From UBA1672 sp963977495 (lineage in GTDB: Bacteria > Pseudomonadota > Alphaproteobacteria > Micavibrionales > Micavibrionaceae): DNA of 64,000 nucleotides. The stretch is from positions 20,324 through 84,323 of the forward strand of contig CAXBOT010000007.1 in assembly GCA_963977495.1 (NCBI GenBank), given 5' to 3'. Positions 53,629-63,042 of this stretch are shown in pieces. Position numbers and translations under genes: made by a program. A model generated the notes under the pieces. The model did no database searches. It was not told the DNA's origin and saw nothing but the letters and a program-made list of their open reading frames with translations. How positions within the stretch are numbered: position 1 is the first letter of the stretch; every line of letters starts with the position of its first letter.

Positions 53629-54879
53629 ATGTCATTTGCGCTTCGCTTTGCATCCTATAGACCGCCTATACAAATACCGCTCAATATTGATTCCTACGAC
53701 TACCGCGCGATATGCCTGTTTTTTGCCTGCCTGTTATATGGATTATTCGGATCACCCACGCCCGAGCATCTCAGCATTGTTGAGATTAGCGTTGGGGCAT
53801 TATTGTGCCTATCGGTGGGGATTGGCCGCGCCCGCGATGTTTTGTTCCAGCGTTCTCACAGGCGTTTTTGGAAAAGCGCGGGGCAGGTTTTTCTGCTTTA
53901 CGGACTGACGATCCCCTGTCTTATCGGCGTCTTTTCAGGGCATGATGTCAGAGAAGTCGTGCGCGATATCATGCCGTTCCTGTTTTTGTTTATGCCGTTG
54001 TTTTTATTGCCATTAATGCGTGCGCGGCCTTACTATTTCCGCAGCACATTATTTGTTATTCTGATGATCGGTATGTTGTTTTCTTTCCGCTCTATCCTGA
54101 TGCATAACGTTATGGGCTGTCATATTTGGTGCACGGATGAGCGCCTGTATCTTGAAAATATGCCAACGGTTCTGTTTACTGCCTTGTTTCTGATCGGAAC
54201 GGGTTTGGCCGTTATGATGCGTGGGCTGACACTTAAAAATACGGCTGTGTTCTGCGCGTTGCTTATGTTTGCGCTGGTTCCGATTGCCGCGATGGTGATA
54301 ACGGTGCAGCGCGCCAGCCTTGGCGCTGTGGCGCTTTATGTGCTCCTGATACAGGGGTTCTTTATATACAAGATGCCAGTGCGCGGCACGAATGCTTTGT
54401 TCATGTTGGTGATCGTTGCGGCGATTCTCAATTTATCTTTTGCCGCGATCTTTATGGCGTTGTGGGATAAAACGCAAAGCGTCGGGTTAAATATGCGTCC
54501 GCAGGAATTCGAAGCCGTGTGGTCGGTCATGACGTACGATCCTATGACGTTTTTATTTGGCATCGGTTGGGGTGGGCATTTCAATTCTCCGGCGGTTGGC
54601 GGCTTGAATGTGAATTTTACACATAATTTTTTTTCCAGCATCTTTTTGAAAACGGGCCTTATCGGAGTTATTTTATGTATCTCTTATATAGCGGGGCTTT
54701 TGGAGCGATTATCGCGCGTCATTATCAAGAATCCTGTGATTGGTTTGGCCTTAGCAGCCCCGATTTTGATCGATTTAACCCTCTATGCCAGCTTTAAATC
54801 CTTAGATTTTGGTTTGGTGCTTTTGATGATTTCAAGCTCTCTGGTATACTCAAGACAATCCGAATCAGTTCAGACTTAA
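53629..54879 (+). CDS. O-antigen ligase/polymerase-like membrane protein (Wzy/WaaL type)
   Basis: A 416-residue polytopic protein with about ten helices. The large periplasmic loop near residues 270-330 (QEFEAVWSVMTYDPMTFLFG and GWGGHFNSPAVGG) and the following NFTHNFFSSIFLKTG give the pattern of Wzy_C/O-antigen ligases, where a loop His contacts the lipid-linked donor. It is not possible to tell ligase from polymerase from sequence alone. Adjacent to glycosyltransferases and a Wzz-like gene, on the same strand. Confidence 0.82.
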   Translation: MSFALRFASYRPPIQIPLNIDSYDYRAICLFFACLLYGLFGSPTPEHLSIVEISVGALLCLSVGIGRARDVLFQRSHRRFWKSAGQVFLLYGLTIPCLIGVFSGHDVREVVRDIMPFLFLFMPLFLLPLMRARPYYFRSTLFVILMIGMLFSFRSILMHNVMGCHIWCTDERLYLENMPTVLFTALFLIGTGLAVMMRGLTLKNTAVFCALLMFALVPIAAMVITVQRASLGAVALYVLLIQGFFIYKMPVRGTNALFMLVIVAAILNLSFAAIFMALWDKTQSVGLNMRPQEFEAVWSVMTYDPMTFLFGIGWGGHFNSPAVGGLNVNFTHNFFSSIFLKTGLIGVILCISYIAGLLERLSRVIIKNPVIGLALAAPILIDLTLYASFKSLDFGLVLLMISSSLVYSRQSESVQT

Positions 54880-54889
54880 AGATCCTTAT

Positions 54890-56122
54890 ATGCGTAGACC
54901 AACAATATTGTTTATGAACAGAGTCTACCCGCCTGTGCGCGGGGCAACGGGGCGTGTCTTAAAGGATTTGGCGAAGTCTTTTGCGCATGAAGGCTGGCAT
55001 GTCACCGTGATTTCATCGGGGCCTGTTGCAGGGGAAACACGCGAATCGGGTATCCGTATCATCCGCGTAAAAGGCGCGGAGAAACCAAGCGGCGCGCTGT
55101 CTTATATATGGGTTTGGGTGAAGATGTTGTATCTCGCCCTTCGTCTAAAGCGCCGTCACATTGTTGTGACGATGAGCGATCCGCCGATGCTGGTTTATGC
55201 TGGCTACATTGTCGCAAAATATAAAAAGTGCCGTCATATCAATTGGTGTCATGATCTATATCCGGAGGTTATGCCTGCCTTGGATATGGAGATGCCTGAC
55301 TTTCTGATGAATTTGTTTGTGTCCCTACGGCGCAAAGCCATGAAAAAATGTGACAAAGTCATCGTAAGCGGGCGGTGTATGGCCAAATATCTGACGAAAG
55401 ACGGTTTGGATGCCAGGCGCGTTGCGATGGTTCCCAATTGGCCTGATCTTGAACTGACAGACCCTGAAATGATTGATATGGAAGGCGTTCCGTATGAAAA
55501 GCCCGATGTTGACGGGCTACGCCCTTTTGAAAAGCAGCTTAAAACCAAACAACGGTTTCGTATCTTATATGCAGGCAATATCGGTTTGGCGCACCCCATT
55601 GATGCCATACTAGACGCCGCGCAAAAATTGGAAGAACAAGACAGCGATGTTGAGTTTGTGTTCGTTGGTGATGGAAAACGTTTTGATTATATTGCGAAGG
55701 AACGCTCTGACCGTGGGCTTGATAATATTCGCCTTTTGCCGTACCAGCCCATTTCCCAGTTGCGCGATATCCTTGAAAGCGGTGATGTGCATTTAATTTC
55801 GCTGAAGGAAGAGGCGGCAGGCTTTGTTGTGCCAAGCAAGCTCTATGCGGCTTTGGCTGTGGCGCGGCCTTGTATTTTGATCGGGTCGGAGCAATCTGAA
55901 ACGGCGAAAGTTATCCGTGATTTTAAAACGGGTTGCGTTGTGCCGCAGGGGAATGCCGATGCACTGGTGGCGGCGATTAAAAAATACAGAGACAGCGGCG
56001 AAGCGTGGTTCGAAGCCCACCGCGGCGCGGTGCAGGCGCGCGAGGTTTTTACACCGAAGCAATCCATTGATGCATGGATGGAGAAAGCTTGGGATGTTGT
56101 GAAGAATGATCTTGGTGCATGA
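54890..56122 (+). CDS. Glycosyltransferase family 4 (WbuB-like)
   Basis: A 410-residue GT-B-fold enzyme of GT4. The N-terminal MNRVYPPVRGATGRVLKDLA is characteristic of WbuB/WcaI-type transferases; the C-terminal donor-binding half has RILYAGNIGLAHPIDAILDA, FVFVGDGKRFDYI, and a Glu-containing segment ISLKEEAAGFVVPSKLYAAL. It should add a sugar to a lipid-linked oligosaccharide at the cytosolic face. Starts 10 bp after the ligase-like gene. Confidence 0.9.
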   Translation: MRRPTILFMNRVYPPVRGATGRVLKDLAKSFAHEGWHVTVISSGPVAGETRESGIRIIRVKGAEKPSGALSYIWVWVKMLYLALRLKRRHIVVTMSDPPMLVYAGYIVAKYKKCRHINWCHDLYPEVMPALDMEMPDFLMNLFVSLRRKAMKKCDKVIVSGRCMAKYLTKDGLDARRVAMVPNWPDLELTDPEMIDMEGVPYEKPDVDGLRPFEKQLKTKQRFRILYAGNIGLAHPIDAILDAAQKLEEQDSDVEFVFVGDGKRFDYIAKERSDRGLDNIRLLPYQPISQLRDILESGDVHLISLKEEAAGFVVPSKLYAALAVARPCILIGSEQSETAKVIRDFKTGCVVPQGNADALVAAIKKYRDSGEAWFEAHRGAVQAREVFTPKQSIDAWMEKAWDVVKNDLGA

Positions 56123-56167
56123 CATTTTTGGTCTTTTGTAAAATCAGATATTTACGTATGATGATGC

Positions 56168-57010
56168 ATGATGGTTGCACGCCCCCCTGAAAATCAATTG
56201 ATGGCTGAAAAAACACTTTATGATGTTTTGCGCGATATCTGGGCGGCGAAGTTCTTTATGCTCGGCTTTGCTGTGATGATGGTTCTGGCGGCTTTTATCT
56301 TCCTATCCCTGTCGCATAATTTTTATCAGGCAGAAATGATTATTGCCCCTGCAAGCCCTATGGGCAGCGCGTTAAGCGAGGGCGCTAAAACGCCGGAGGG
56401 GACAATACAAACGCAACAAGGCGACTTTCAAAGTAACGCGGCGTTTTTAAGGTTTGAGAATATTTATGATGGTACGTCGGTGGCGTCTTTCCTTGTGCAG
56501 GATAAAGATATCGTTGCCGCGTTTGCGCTTGATCGCGCATTTACGTTTTCAGAAGGGCGCACCCATTGGGATGCTCAAAGTCTGTCTGAATATCTGAAAA
56601 AGAAAGTACGGTTAGAGCCGATTAGCGGAACGCCGCTCAGACGCTTGACCTATATGCACACTGATAAATTATTCGCGGTTGATTTGATCAAGCGCGTTCA
56701 CCGTATAACCGATGAGATGATCCGCGCGCGGATTTTGGTGGAAACGAATCAGCGTATTGATTATTTAAATGCCTCTATCGTAAAAACCACCAATCCCGAT
56801 CATAGGCGCACATTAGCCGGATTATTGATGGAGCAAGAGCGCCTTAAAATGATGGTGTCACTCGATCAGCCATACGCCGCGAGCGTCATTGAGCCTGCCT
56901 ATGTTTCTGCAAGGCCGCGCTGGCCTGACCCTTATGTTATTTATTCGGTGTTTATTCTTATCGGGTTATTGTTCGGGTTTGTGACGTATGGGCTTAGACA
57001 TCATGCCTAA
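56168..57010 (+). CDS. Wzz/chain-length-determinant-like protein
   Basis: A 280-residue protein with two membrane helices, at about 36-58 and 255-275, and a large periplasmic segment between, the layout of Wzz-type polysaccharide co-polymerases. The family-typical pre-helix-2 Pro-rich motif is present (ARPRWPDPYVIYS). There is no C-terminal tyrosine-kinase domain. The first ATG is 56168; a second (56171) directly follows. The last codons overlap the start of the next gene by 8 bp. Confidence 0.85.
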   Translation: MMVARPPENQLMAEKTLYDVLRDIWAAKFFMLGFAVMMVLAAFIFLSLSHNFYQAEMIIAPASPMGSALSEGAKTPEGTIQTQQGDFQSNAAFLRFENIYDGTSVASFLVQDKDIVAAFALDRAFTFSEGRTHWDAQSLSEYLKKKVRLEPISGTPLRRLTYMHTDKLFAVDLIKRVHRITDEMIRARILVETNQRIDYLNASIVKTTNPDHRRTLAGLLMEQERLKMMVSLDQPYAASVIEPAYVSARPRWPDPYVIYSVFILIGLLFGFVTYGLRHHA

Positions 57011-57839
57011 AATACCTGTCTCCGTTCTTGTGACGACAAAGAATGAGGAGCGCCATATTGAGCGCTGCGTGAAGGCGCTTTCTGCCTTTGATGAGGTGAT
57101 TGTCATCGATTCCCACAGTCAGGATAAAACGGTTGAATGCGCGCGTGAGGCAGGTGCAGATGTTGTTTTATTTCAATGGGATGGGCGTTATCCGAAAAAA
57201 CGGCAATGGTGCCTTAATATGTTGAAAATCAAGCATGATTGGGTGCTGTGGGTCGATGCGGATGAGGTCTTACCATTTGATGCCATTCAGGAAATCCGCA
57301 CTTTGTTTGAGGGGGAGCCGCGCTGCGCCGGCTATTTTGTCAAAGGGCAATATGTCTGGACGGGCAGGGTTCTGAAACATGGTTTGATGAATAACAAGCT
57401 CGCTTTATTTGATAAACGAAAAATCGAATTCCCCGTGGTGGATGATTTGGATATTGCGGGTATGGGCGAGATTGAGGGGCATTACCAACCTGTTTTAAAA
57501 GACGGCCTTCACCACGAAATGGTCGGGCAGTTGCGCCATGCGTTGTTGCATTATGCGTATGACAACCAAACGCACTGGTTAACGCGGCACGAACATTACG
57601 CGCAATGGGAAGCGGAAATGATAAGGCGTAATGCTTTTCCTTCTGATCCTGTACGTTTACGCCAAGTGCTGAAAAATATTACGCGCACCTCGTTTTCGCG
57701 CCCTTATTTAACGTTCATTTATTCCTATATTGTGAAGTTGGGTTTTCTTGACGGCGTTCGTGGATACCAATTTGCGCGCAGTCGTAAACGATATGGCCAT
57801 ATGGTCAAGCGGGCATTGCGGTCGTCTGCTAAGCCGTGA
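57003..57839 (+). CDS. Glycosyltransferase family 2 (WaaE/KdtX-like)
   Basis: A GT-A-fold glycosyltransferase, 278 residues from the ATG at 57003 (15 bp inside the preceding open frame start). Motifs include SVLVTTKNEERHIERCVKAL, VIVIDSHSQDKT and the metal-binding WVLWVDADEVLP. The C-terminal half with HYAYDNQTHWLTRHEHYAQW resembles the heptosyl/glucosyl transferases of the WaaE/KdtX group, which act on the inner lipopolysaccharide core. Last plus-strand gene of the locus, ending 9 bp from the convergent GT2. Confidence 0.9.
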   Translation: MPKIPVSVLVTTKNEERHIERCVKALSAFDEVIVIDSHSQDKTVECAREAGADVVLFQWDGRYPKKRQWCLNMLKIKHDWVLWVDADEVLPFDAIQEIRTLFEGEPRCAGYFVKGQYVWTGRVLKHGLMNNKLALFDKRKIEFPVVDDLDIAGMGEIEGHYQPVLKDGLHHEMVGQLRHALLHYAYDNQTHWLTRHEHYAQWEAEMIRRNAFPSDPVRLRQVLKNITRTSFSRPYLTFIYSYIVKLGFLDGVRGYQFARSRKRYGHMVKRALRSSAKP

Positions 57840-57848
57840 TCTTAAGGC

Positions 57849-58676
57849 TTATTTGCGGTCTTTAAAATTCAAGATGATGGATTTCACCGAACGATAAAGC
57901 GAAGGTGAGAGCGTTCTTAATCGCCATGAAAGCGCCTGTACAAGCAAGATCCATAGGTTCTTAGGCTGCGAAACCATGTCTAAATTTTCGCGGATAATAT
58001 ATTGCTCTTTACGTCCTAACGCGGCATTCTTTTGTGAAATGCCCCCCTGTTCAAAGATGCAAATTGGTTTTGGAATATAAAGAATCTTTTTGGCTTTCAG
58101 CAAAAAACGCACTGTGAATTCATAGTCAGAGGCGATGTCATAGAGAAGGCTGTAATGGATTTTAAAATCTCTGGCGGTGTGCCTGCGGTAAAGCATAGCC
58201 TGATGGTGGGTAATCATGCCCCAGACCAAATCTTTATAACGGCGCGCTTTTTTATAGATTGGCGTTTGTCCGTTTTTACGCGGCTCTAGCGCATCCCCGT
58301 AAATAAATTGCGGTTTTTTTTCGGTAAAAGGATGGATGAGCGTCAGTATATCGGGGGAGGCGAGCGCGTCACCAGCGTTTAAGAACAATAAATATTGTCC
58401 GTTGGCCTCTGCAATGCCGATATTCATGGCATCGTAAATCCCTTGATCTTTACCACTTATAAAACGAAACGGGTTAAGCGCACTGCGCGTTGCACTGCGT
58501 CTATCACGCAGGAAGTCAACAGTGCCGTCAGTTGAGCCACCGTCAATGACGAGCCATTCATAATCTTCGAATGTTTGTTTTTGAATCGACTCATATGTCT
58601 TTTGCAGCCCTGAAAAGTTATTCAGGGTAATGGTGATAATTGTAAAGACCGGAAAATGTTTTTTGAGTGCGCACAT
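57849..58676 (-). CDS. Glycosyltransferase family 2 (WcaE-like)
   Basis: A 275-residue GT-A-fold enzyme. The N-terminus FTIITITLNNFSGLQKTYES, EWLVIDGGSTDGTVDFL and YLLFLNAGDALASPDI are clear GT2 marks, the last holding the metal-binding acid pair (NAGD replacing the usual DxD). It matches colanic-acid WcaE-type transferases. It follows the split SLBB gene by 17 bp on the same strand and converges on the plus-strand operon with a 9-bp gap. Confidence 0.9.
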   Translation of the reverse strand: MCALKKHFPVFTIITITLNNFSGLQKTYESIQKQTFEDYEWLVIDGGSTDGTVDFLRDRRSATRSALNPFRFISGKDQGIYDAMNIGIAEANGQYLLFLNAGDALASPDILTLIHPFTEKKPQFIYGDALEPRKNGQTPIYKKARRYKDLVWGMITHHQAMLYRRHTARDFKIHYSLLYDIASDYEFTVRFLLKAKKILYIPKPICIFEQGGISQKNAALGRKEQYIIRENLDMVSQPKNLWILLVQALSWRLRTLSPSLYRSVKSIILNFKDRK

Positions 58677-58693
58677 AGGTTTCTATTTAAATC

Positions 58694-59629
58694 TTAATCA
58701 CGGATATCGTCAATAAAGACTGATGTTACAGCCAAATTGCTTAATATTTGACCAATTTCTTTTGCGCTCTCGATAAAGCTGAAAGGTTCGGGGTCACGCG
58801 GCACGATGATGGTTGATCCGGGTGGGATGAAAATGGGTTTGTGATTCCAGTTGCTTACCTGTAAGGGCTGCGCGCTTCCGTTGGGGTATAAAACAAAGGT
58901 GCGTCCCTTATCGGCATGAAATGTGAACCCGCCTGCCTCATGGATGTAATCAATCGGGTCTTTATCCGATATGAATTGTAAGTTAGAGGGGGAGAGGACT
59001 TCGCCGCTGACACGTACGGTTAGTGGGCGTTTCGGGATATAAAGCCGATCACCTTTTTCAAGCAGCATGTCCTGCTCAGGATTGGCGGCCAGAATGTCAG
59101 GGTTGGTTTCAACCGTGATGCGCCCGACAGCCTCAATATTTGACAGTTCATCGGCCAAGGACCTTACCAGTTCGATTTGCGTGGCATCGGGGGGATTTTT
59201 ATCGCGCTGTATGGCCGTTGCCAAGGAGCGCTCCATATCTTGCGCATTGGCACGAAACCTTATTTCTTCTGCGCGACGTTCTGATTCGCGGCTGAATATA
59301 GCGCCTTGTGCATAGGCTTGTTGGTTTAACCCTCCGGCGCGTTCGATTAAGTCAGACACATAATCGCCAGCCAGAAGATCATATTCCCCCGGATGGCGTA
59401 CCTCACCAATTATCAGGACAGTATTATTATCAATCTTGCTGAATTTCTGATTGATGCGCACGGAATCACCCGCTGAAATTATGTAGCTTTCGGGCGCTGT
59501 ATTGCTAAAGCTTATCGTTGTTCTTTTCTTTGTCGTGTTCGCTGTCTGAGGCGATCCAAAATCTTGGGTATGTGCCGATGTAATTTCAATGGAATCCGTG
59601 TCAGCCTCTAATGTCAGGCCGCCCGCCAC
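58694..59629 (-). CDS. Polysaccharide export protein, C-terminal piece (SLBB domains)
   Basis: A 311-residue reading frame starting with a GTG inside an SLBB repeat. The same frame is open without a stop up to 59821, and that upstream part encodes more SLBB sequence (GAIRKPGLYPISSG, then ITLDNILAVAGGLT), directly beyond the TAA that ends the gene at 59822. No ATG, GTG or TTG lies between that TAA and this GTG, so translation from 59629 would begin mid-domain. Two SLBB repeats are visible here (IIGEVRHPGEYDLLAGDYV and RVSGEVLSPSNLQF). Probably the C-terminal portion of a protein interrupted by a single stop. Confidence 0.72.
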   Translation of the reverse strand: MAGGLTLEADTDSIEITSAHTQDFGSPQTANTTKKRTTISFSNTAPESYIISAGDSVRINQKFSKIDNNTVLIIGEVRHPGEYDLLAGDYVSDLIERAGGLNQQAYAQGAIFSRESERRAEEIRFRANAQDMERSLATAIQRDKNPPDATQIELVRSLADELSNIEAVGRITVETNPDILAANPEQDMLLEKGDRLYIPKRPLTVRVSGEVLSPSNLQFISDKDPIDYIHEAGGFTFHADKGRTFVLYPNGSAQPLQVSNWNHKPIFIPPGSTIIVPRDPEPFSFIESAKEIGQILSNLAVTSVFIDDIRD

Positions 59630-59821
59630 GGCAAGGATATTGTCGAGGGTAATGCCGCTTGATATAGGGTATAAACCAGGCTTTCTAATGGCGCCACGAA
59701 TGGAGATGGAGCGTTCCTTCAGGAACGATATGAGGGCAGGGTGGTCTTTTATATTAAAGCGCGATAAATCCTCTGATTTGTTGTTCTTTTCACTTCTAAG
59801 TGTTTCGTTTATTGTTTTCGT

Positions 59822-61264
59822 TTAAGCATCTGATATATCTTTATTAGATAGGGTTATGATGACGTCACTGTCTTTTAAATTGAGGTCTATTTCTTTTTTC
59901 AATACGGATCGGATGGGAAAGCTAATATATTGTGTCGTGAGCTGGTCTGAATCATGCCGTTCAATGATGCCGATCAGGGGGTAAATATCTTTCCCCAAGA
60001 TGTCTTGGTTTTGTAACAAAGAGGAGAGCGTTTTGTTGTGTGATAAATCGTATAATCCGGGCCTTGATGTCTGACCGATCAGCTTCACAGTGTCGTGTCT
60101 TTTTGCCTCACCAGCAGGTACACTTAAGATTGTACCGTCACCAAAAACCTTGTCAAAATGGTTGCGTATTTCTGTGACGTTTTCTTGTCCGTTTGCATTC
60201 GGTGCGAGCATCACGAATCGATTTTGCCCGGGGCTTAAAACACCGCCAGCCAAACCAAGCATAGCGTTCAAATTCAATTTCTCGCTGTTTGCCTTTGTAT
60301 ATTGGCGTAAGCCCTTTGTAATTTTTCTGATCTCATAAATGCCGGGGCGTTTAACAGCGCCTGAGATGGCAACTGTGGGGCCGATCGGGGGAATGATAAG
60401 GCGATCACCATCTTTGAGGTTCAGATCAATATGCGGCGCACCGTTGAGGAGGAGTGCATAAAGGTCGATCATCGTTGTGTGTCCGCCTCGTATCAGCTTA
60501 ATTTGTCTGAGAGAGCCATCCTTATTGATGCCGCCGGCATAATCCAGCGCATCAAGAACACTGTGGAAGGCGTTGAGGGTTTTGCGCCCCGGCTTTTTGA
60601 CATGCCCGATAACAAGAACGCCAATTTGCCGAACGGCAGAAAGCGAGATGTAGCTTTGTGTATTTGGCATTGAGGCCAGTTGCGTATCAAGTGATTCGCG
60701 TAATTGAGCGATGGTCTTGCCCATGGCGGCAATTGGGGCGAGATCTTTGATGACGATCATGCCGCTGGTATCGACCTTATATGTATTTTGATCTGTGCGC
60801 TGCCCTGTAAAGGTGATGAGAAGCTCGTCACCGCTGCCCAGAACAAAATCATCTTGCACGGCGCCTATGGGGGCGTTTGGTGTTTGTCGGGCGTTGTCTT
60901 TCTGGCTGAATAAGTCATATCCGAATTGTTCGGGTGCATTGGTTAGGTTGGTTAAGCGCGCGGCGTACATTTTCTCGATGGTGGAGGGGGGATTGCTCGG
61001 CGCTGCTTCATTAAGACCATCTTCGAAATCAAAATCATGTTGGTCGGCGCGGGGAAGTGCATTTGTACGCTGAGCATCGCGATCTGATTGTGCAGAAGTG
61101 GAATCCTCCTGCCCAAACCAAGGGGGGTATTGTGACTGTGATTGAGTTTGCGCCAAAGACGGAAGGGCACACAAGCATAAGGCGAATGTTAGGAGCAGTG
61201 TTTGTGTGAGGCGGGTATATAGCATGAGACGCAATTGGGTAGGGGATACAAAAGACATAATCAT
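59822..61264 (-). CDS. Polysaccharide export protein, N-terminal piece (Wza/OtnA-like, SLBB)
   Basis: A 480-residue product with a signal peptide (about 20-38, ending LAQT), a polysaccharide-export domain (DDFVLGSGDELLITFTGQRT), and SLBB repeats (IGHVKKPGRKTL, ISGAVKRPGIYEI, IGQTSRPGLYDL). Such outer-membrane channel proteins export capsule or exopolysaccharide. It ends at SNKDISDA-TAA, where relatives continue into further SLBB repeats; those are found in the same frame just downstream. Full length without the stop would be about 856 residues, usual for OtnA-type proteins. Minus strand, first gene of a three-frame unit. Confidence 0.85.
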   Translation of the reverse strand: MIMSFVSPTQLRLMLYTRLTQTLLLTFALCLCALPSLAQTQSQSQYPPWFGQEDSTSAQSDRDAQRTNALPRADQHDFDFEDGLNEAAPSNPPSTIEKMYAARLTNLTNAPEQFGYDLFSQKDNARQTPNAPIGAVQDDFVLGSGDELLITFTGQRTDQNTYKVDTSGMIVIKDLAPIAAMGKTIAQLRESLDTQLASMPNTQSYISLSAVRQIGVLVIGHVKKPGRKTLNAFHSVLDALDYAGGINKDGSLRQIKLIRGGHTTMIDLYALLLNGAPHIDLNLKDGDRLIIPPIGPTVAISGAVKRPGIYEIRKITKGLRQYTKANSEKLNLNAMLGLAGGVLSPGQNRFVMLAPNANGQENVTEIRNHFDKVFGDGTILSVPAGEAKRHDTVKLIGQTSRPGLYDLSHNKTLSSLLQNQDILGKDIYPLIGIIERHDSDQLTTQYISFPIRSVLKKEIDLNLKDSDVIITLSNKDISDA

Positions 61265-61329
61265 ACTACATGCTTTTGTATTCTTTGTGAATGCCCCTGT
61301 AGGTAAACGCTCAGGCTTTTGAAATCCGG

Positions 61330-62928
61330 CTACTCTTCTGACGTATTGTCTTTGCGGCTGTCCTTGTGCATTTCTGCGTTATCAAGAATTGAGTACGCTA
61401 CGGTTGTAATGTAGCTGTTGATTCTCTTGAAATCGCGGATGATGTCCGTGTGCAGGGCGCTGGTCAGGTGGGTTTCCGGCACGCCTTCGCGCAAGCGTTG
61501 GAAATGGCGTTCGGCACTTTCTTGGGCGGCCTTGCGGACGTTGGTTTTACCTTCTACCAATTGACGCGCCAACTTAGGATCTTCAGACATGAAGATGGCT
61601 TGTGCAATTTTCATGTTGTTCAAGATGGTTTGGTGGAAACTCTGTATTTCCTTAAACCCTTCGGTGGAGAAGCGCTTTTGCTGCTGAATCTTTGTTTCGA
61701 TCAGCCCGGTCAGGCTTTTATCAATGATATCGCCGATATGCTCAAGGTTGGTTGAGAAGCCCAGGATTTGGACAAAGCGGTCTGATTCTTTCGGGTCAAG
61801 AGCTTCCTCATTTACGCGGGTGAGGTATAGCTTGATCTTGTTGTGAAGGGTATCAACACTGTCATCAGCTTCTTTTATATGTGCAATCATATCCATATCC
61901 TCGTTTTTGAGGGCGGTTATGGTGTCTGCGAACATTTTCTCTACGATGTTGGCAACGCGTAACGTTTCCCGCCCTGCGCCGGCTAGGGCGATTGTGGGCG
62001 ATTCAAGTGAGGTTTCATCAAGGTAGAGTGGTTTGATGTCGTTATTCTGTTCGACCTCTTCATAAGGCGCGATTTTTTGACAGAGCATGGACACCTTATT
62101 GACCAGCGGTAGGAAAATAATAGCCAGCAACACATTAAACAGCGTGTGGAAGTGGATAATCTCACGCGCGGCGGCGATTTCCAGATTATTGAACAGCATC
62201 ATAAAGATGCCAAGGAACGGTATAATCAGCAGGACGCTGCTGACGCGCATGAGCATGTTGCCGATTGTAATCCATCGCGCGCGGGTATCCATGGCATAGG
62301 TCATAACAAACGGAATGATCGCTCCACCGAGGTTTGCGCCAAGGACGAGGAGCAAGCCAAGCTTTAATGTGATGAGCCCGCTTGAGGTAAATGATGCGAT
62401 AATAAGCACCGATGCCAAAGAGGAGTGCAGTAACCATGTCAGGCATGCCGCAACTAATAGTGCGAGCAAAGGCTCTTTCTCAAGAGGTTGAAGTATAATG
62501 GGTAGAATTTCAGATGTGCCTAATGGTGCGGCGCTCTCTTTTATAATGGTCAGAGACAGTAAAACTAAGCCAAGACCGATTAAGGCACGGGCAATATGTT
62601 TTTTGCGACCCTTATGCTCGTAGCGGTGGTGCATTGCCACGCCAACAAATAAAAGCATTGGCATTAACCATGATAAGTCAAAGGTTAAAATTTGCGCGAC
62701 CAGCGTTGTGCCGATGTCCGCGCCGATGACAACGGCCAGCCCTGCGGTAGGGCCGATCATTTGCTTGGATGCAAAAGAAGCACAGATCATTGTTGTCGCT
62801 GTGGAGCTTTGCAGGATGGTTGTTACCCCTAATCCTGCAAAGAAGGCTTTGATCCGGTTATTCGTGTTGGCGGCAATCACTTTTTGCAGTGAAGTGGCGT
62901 AAGCACGCGTGAAGCCATTCTTAATCAT
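61330..62928 (-). CDS. Na+/phosphate cotransporter-family protein with PhoU-like domain
   Basis: A 532-residue protein from ATG 62928: Na/Pi cotransporter (NptA/YjbB-type) domain with the duplicated QSS motifs (TTILQSSTATTMI near 37-49, LLHSSLASVLI) and about eight helices, then a soluble PhoU-like helical domain (about 330-520). The frame continues upstream to 62994 and reads SLLLWGTRMIKNG, the standard first helix of the family, but has no ATG/GTG/TTG. AAGGGGA lies six bases before an ATC codon at 62992-62994, which would give 554 residues with a complete helix 1. The start is therefore uncertain. Confidence 0.88.
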   Translation of the reverse strand: MIKNGFTRAYATSLQKVIAANTNNRIKAFFAGLGVTTILQSSTATTMICASFASKQMIGPTAGLAVVIGADIGTTLVAQILTFDLSWLMPMLLFVGVAMHHRYEHKGRKKHIARALIGLGLVLLSLTIIKESAAPLGTSEILPIILQPLEKEPLLALLVAACLTWLLHSSLASVLIIASFTSSGLITLKLGLLLVLGANLGGAIIPFVMTYAMDTRARWITIGNMLMRVSSVLLIIPFLGIFMMLFNNLEIAAAREIIHFHTLFNVLLAIIFLPLVNKVSMLCQKIAPYEEVEQNNDIKPLYLDETSLESPTIALAGAGRETLRVANIVEKMFADTITALKNEDMDMIAHIKEADDSVDTLHNKIKLYLTRVNEEALDPKESDRFVQILGFSTNLEHIGDIIDKSLTGLIETKIQQQKRFSTEGFKEIQSFHQTILNNMKIAQAIFMSEDPKLARQLVEGKTNVRKAAQESAERHFQRLREGVPETHLTSALHTDIIRDFKRINSYITTVAYSILDNAEMHKDSRKDNTSEE

Positions 62929-63042
62929 TCGCGTTCCCCAGAGGAGAAGCGAAACGGCACCGACAATTTTAAGTAAGATGAGTGTTACAGAGATCTTTCG
63001 TCCCCTTAAGTTCTTTTATGATTATTTGTAATAAATTCACCC

